Below are positions 28,891-29,022 of a stretch of 29,022 nt of DNA, in pieces. The position numbers and the translations under genes are program-made. The notes beneath the pieces were generated by a model. It did not search any database and was not told the DNA's origin. It saw only the letters and a list, made by a program, of their open reading frames with translations. The DNA lies in contig BMAT01012884.1 in NCBI GenBank assembly GCA_019649035.1, positions 280,080 through 309,101 on the forward strand. The letters run 5' to 3'. How positions within the stretch are numbered: the stretch's first letter is position 1; every line of letters begins with the position of its first letter. Origin of the DNA: Elysia marginata (Eukaryota; Mollusca; Gastropoda; Plakobranchidae).

Positions 28891-29022
28891 AAAAAATTAA
28901 AAAACGTGTAAGACTTTCACATAACTACCAAAAGGACTAACAGTAAAAGAAAAGCAATCATATTATTATAAACAATATAATATGCGAATAATTAGATAGA
29001 AATAAAATTTAAAAAAGCTATC
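28891..29022. other. AT-rich window end, nothing recognised
   Basis: An A-rich sequence downstream of the ribozyme-like motif. If that motif belongs to a minus-strand Penelope-like element, this is its upstream side, but no coding homology is seen. Confidence 0.4.

Overview
This is a window of AT-rich, repeat-dense eukaryotic nuclear DNA, most likely intergenic or deep-intronic sequence from an invertebrate animal. A mollusc, perhaps a gastropod, is my best guess. That guess is inference from three things: the mix of tRNA-headed SINEs, LINE relics and Penelope-type repeats; the many long (TC)n and (TATC)n microsatellites; and the lack of any bacterial gene organisation. I found no intact protein-coding gene, no rRNA and no convincing functional tRNA gene. 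The longest open frames are artefacts of microsatellites or lie antisense to transposon remains.

Layout. 1-860: pyrimidine/purine microsatellites. 860-3080: unique AT-rich DNA. 3085-3420: a long imperfect inverted repeat whose arms carry a hammerhead-ribozyme-like core of the kind known from Penelope-like elements. 3720-3980: (TA)n tracts. 4139-4718: minus-strand 3' end of a LINE with RNase H and tail remains, flanked by a near-perfect 10-base duplication. About 5065-5354: a minus-strand tRNA-derived SINE (family B here), followed by ATT-rich DNA. 5700-12500: mostly unique AT-rich DNA with one long (TC)n. 12519-12756: an old tandem duplication. 13671-13940 and 17279-17590: two copies of SINE family A. 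18014-19490: a badly broken CR1/jockey-type LINE reverse transcriptase. 20270-20385: (CTA)n. 20534-20830 and 25384-25696: two copies of SINE family C, the second with a perfect 9-base target-site duplication. 21088-21175: a nested GC-rich foldback. 23225-24340: purine and pyrimidine simple repeats, followed by a GC-rich island. 25700-28650: AT-rich DNA with several small hairpins and a weak tandem duplication. 28680-28890: an inverted repeat and a second hammerhead-like core on the minus strand.

The elements do not form a pathway. The window is a record of retrotransposon insertions: SINEs are non-autonomous and depend on LINE machinery, and the LINE copies here are dead. The most interesting features are the two ribozyme-like cores, the inverted pair in which one arm has lost its ribozyme stem II, and a stem-loop in the SINE A tail. 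Two short open segments with splice-like borders (22846-22971 and 27001-27095) are the only hints of exons, and both are weak.
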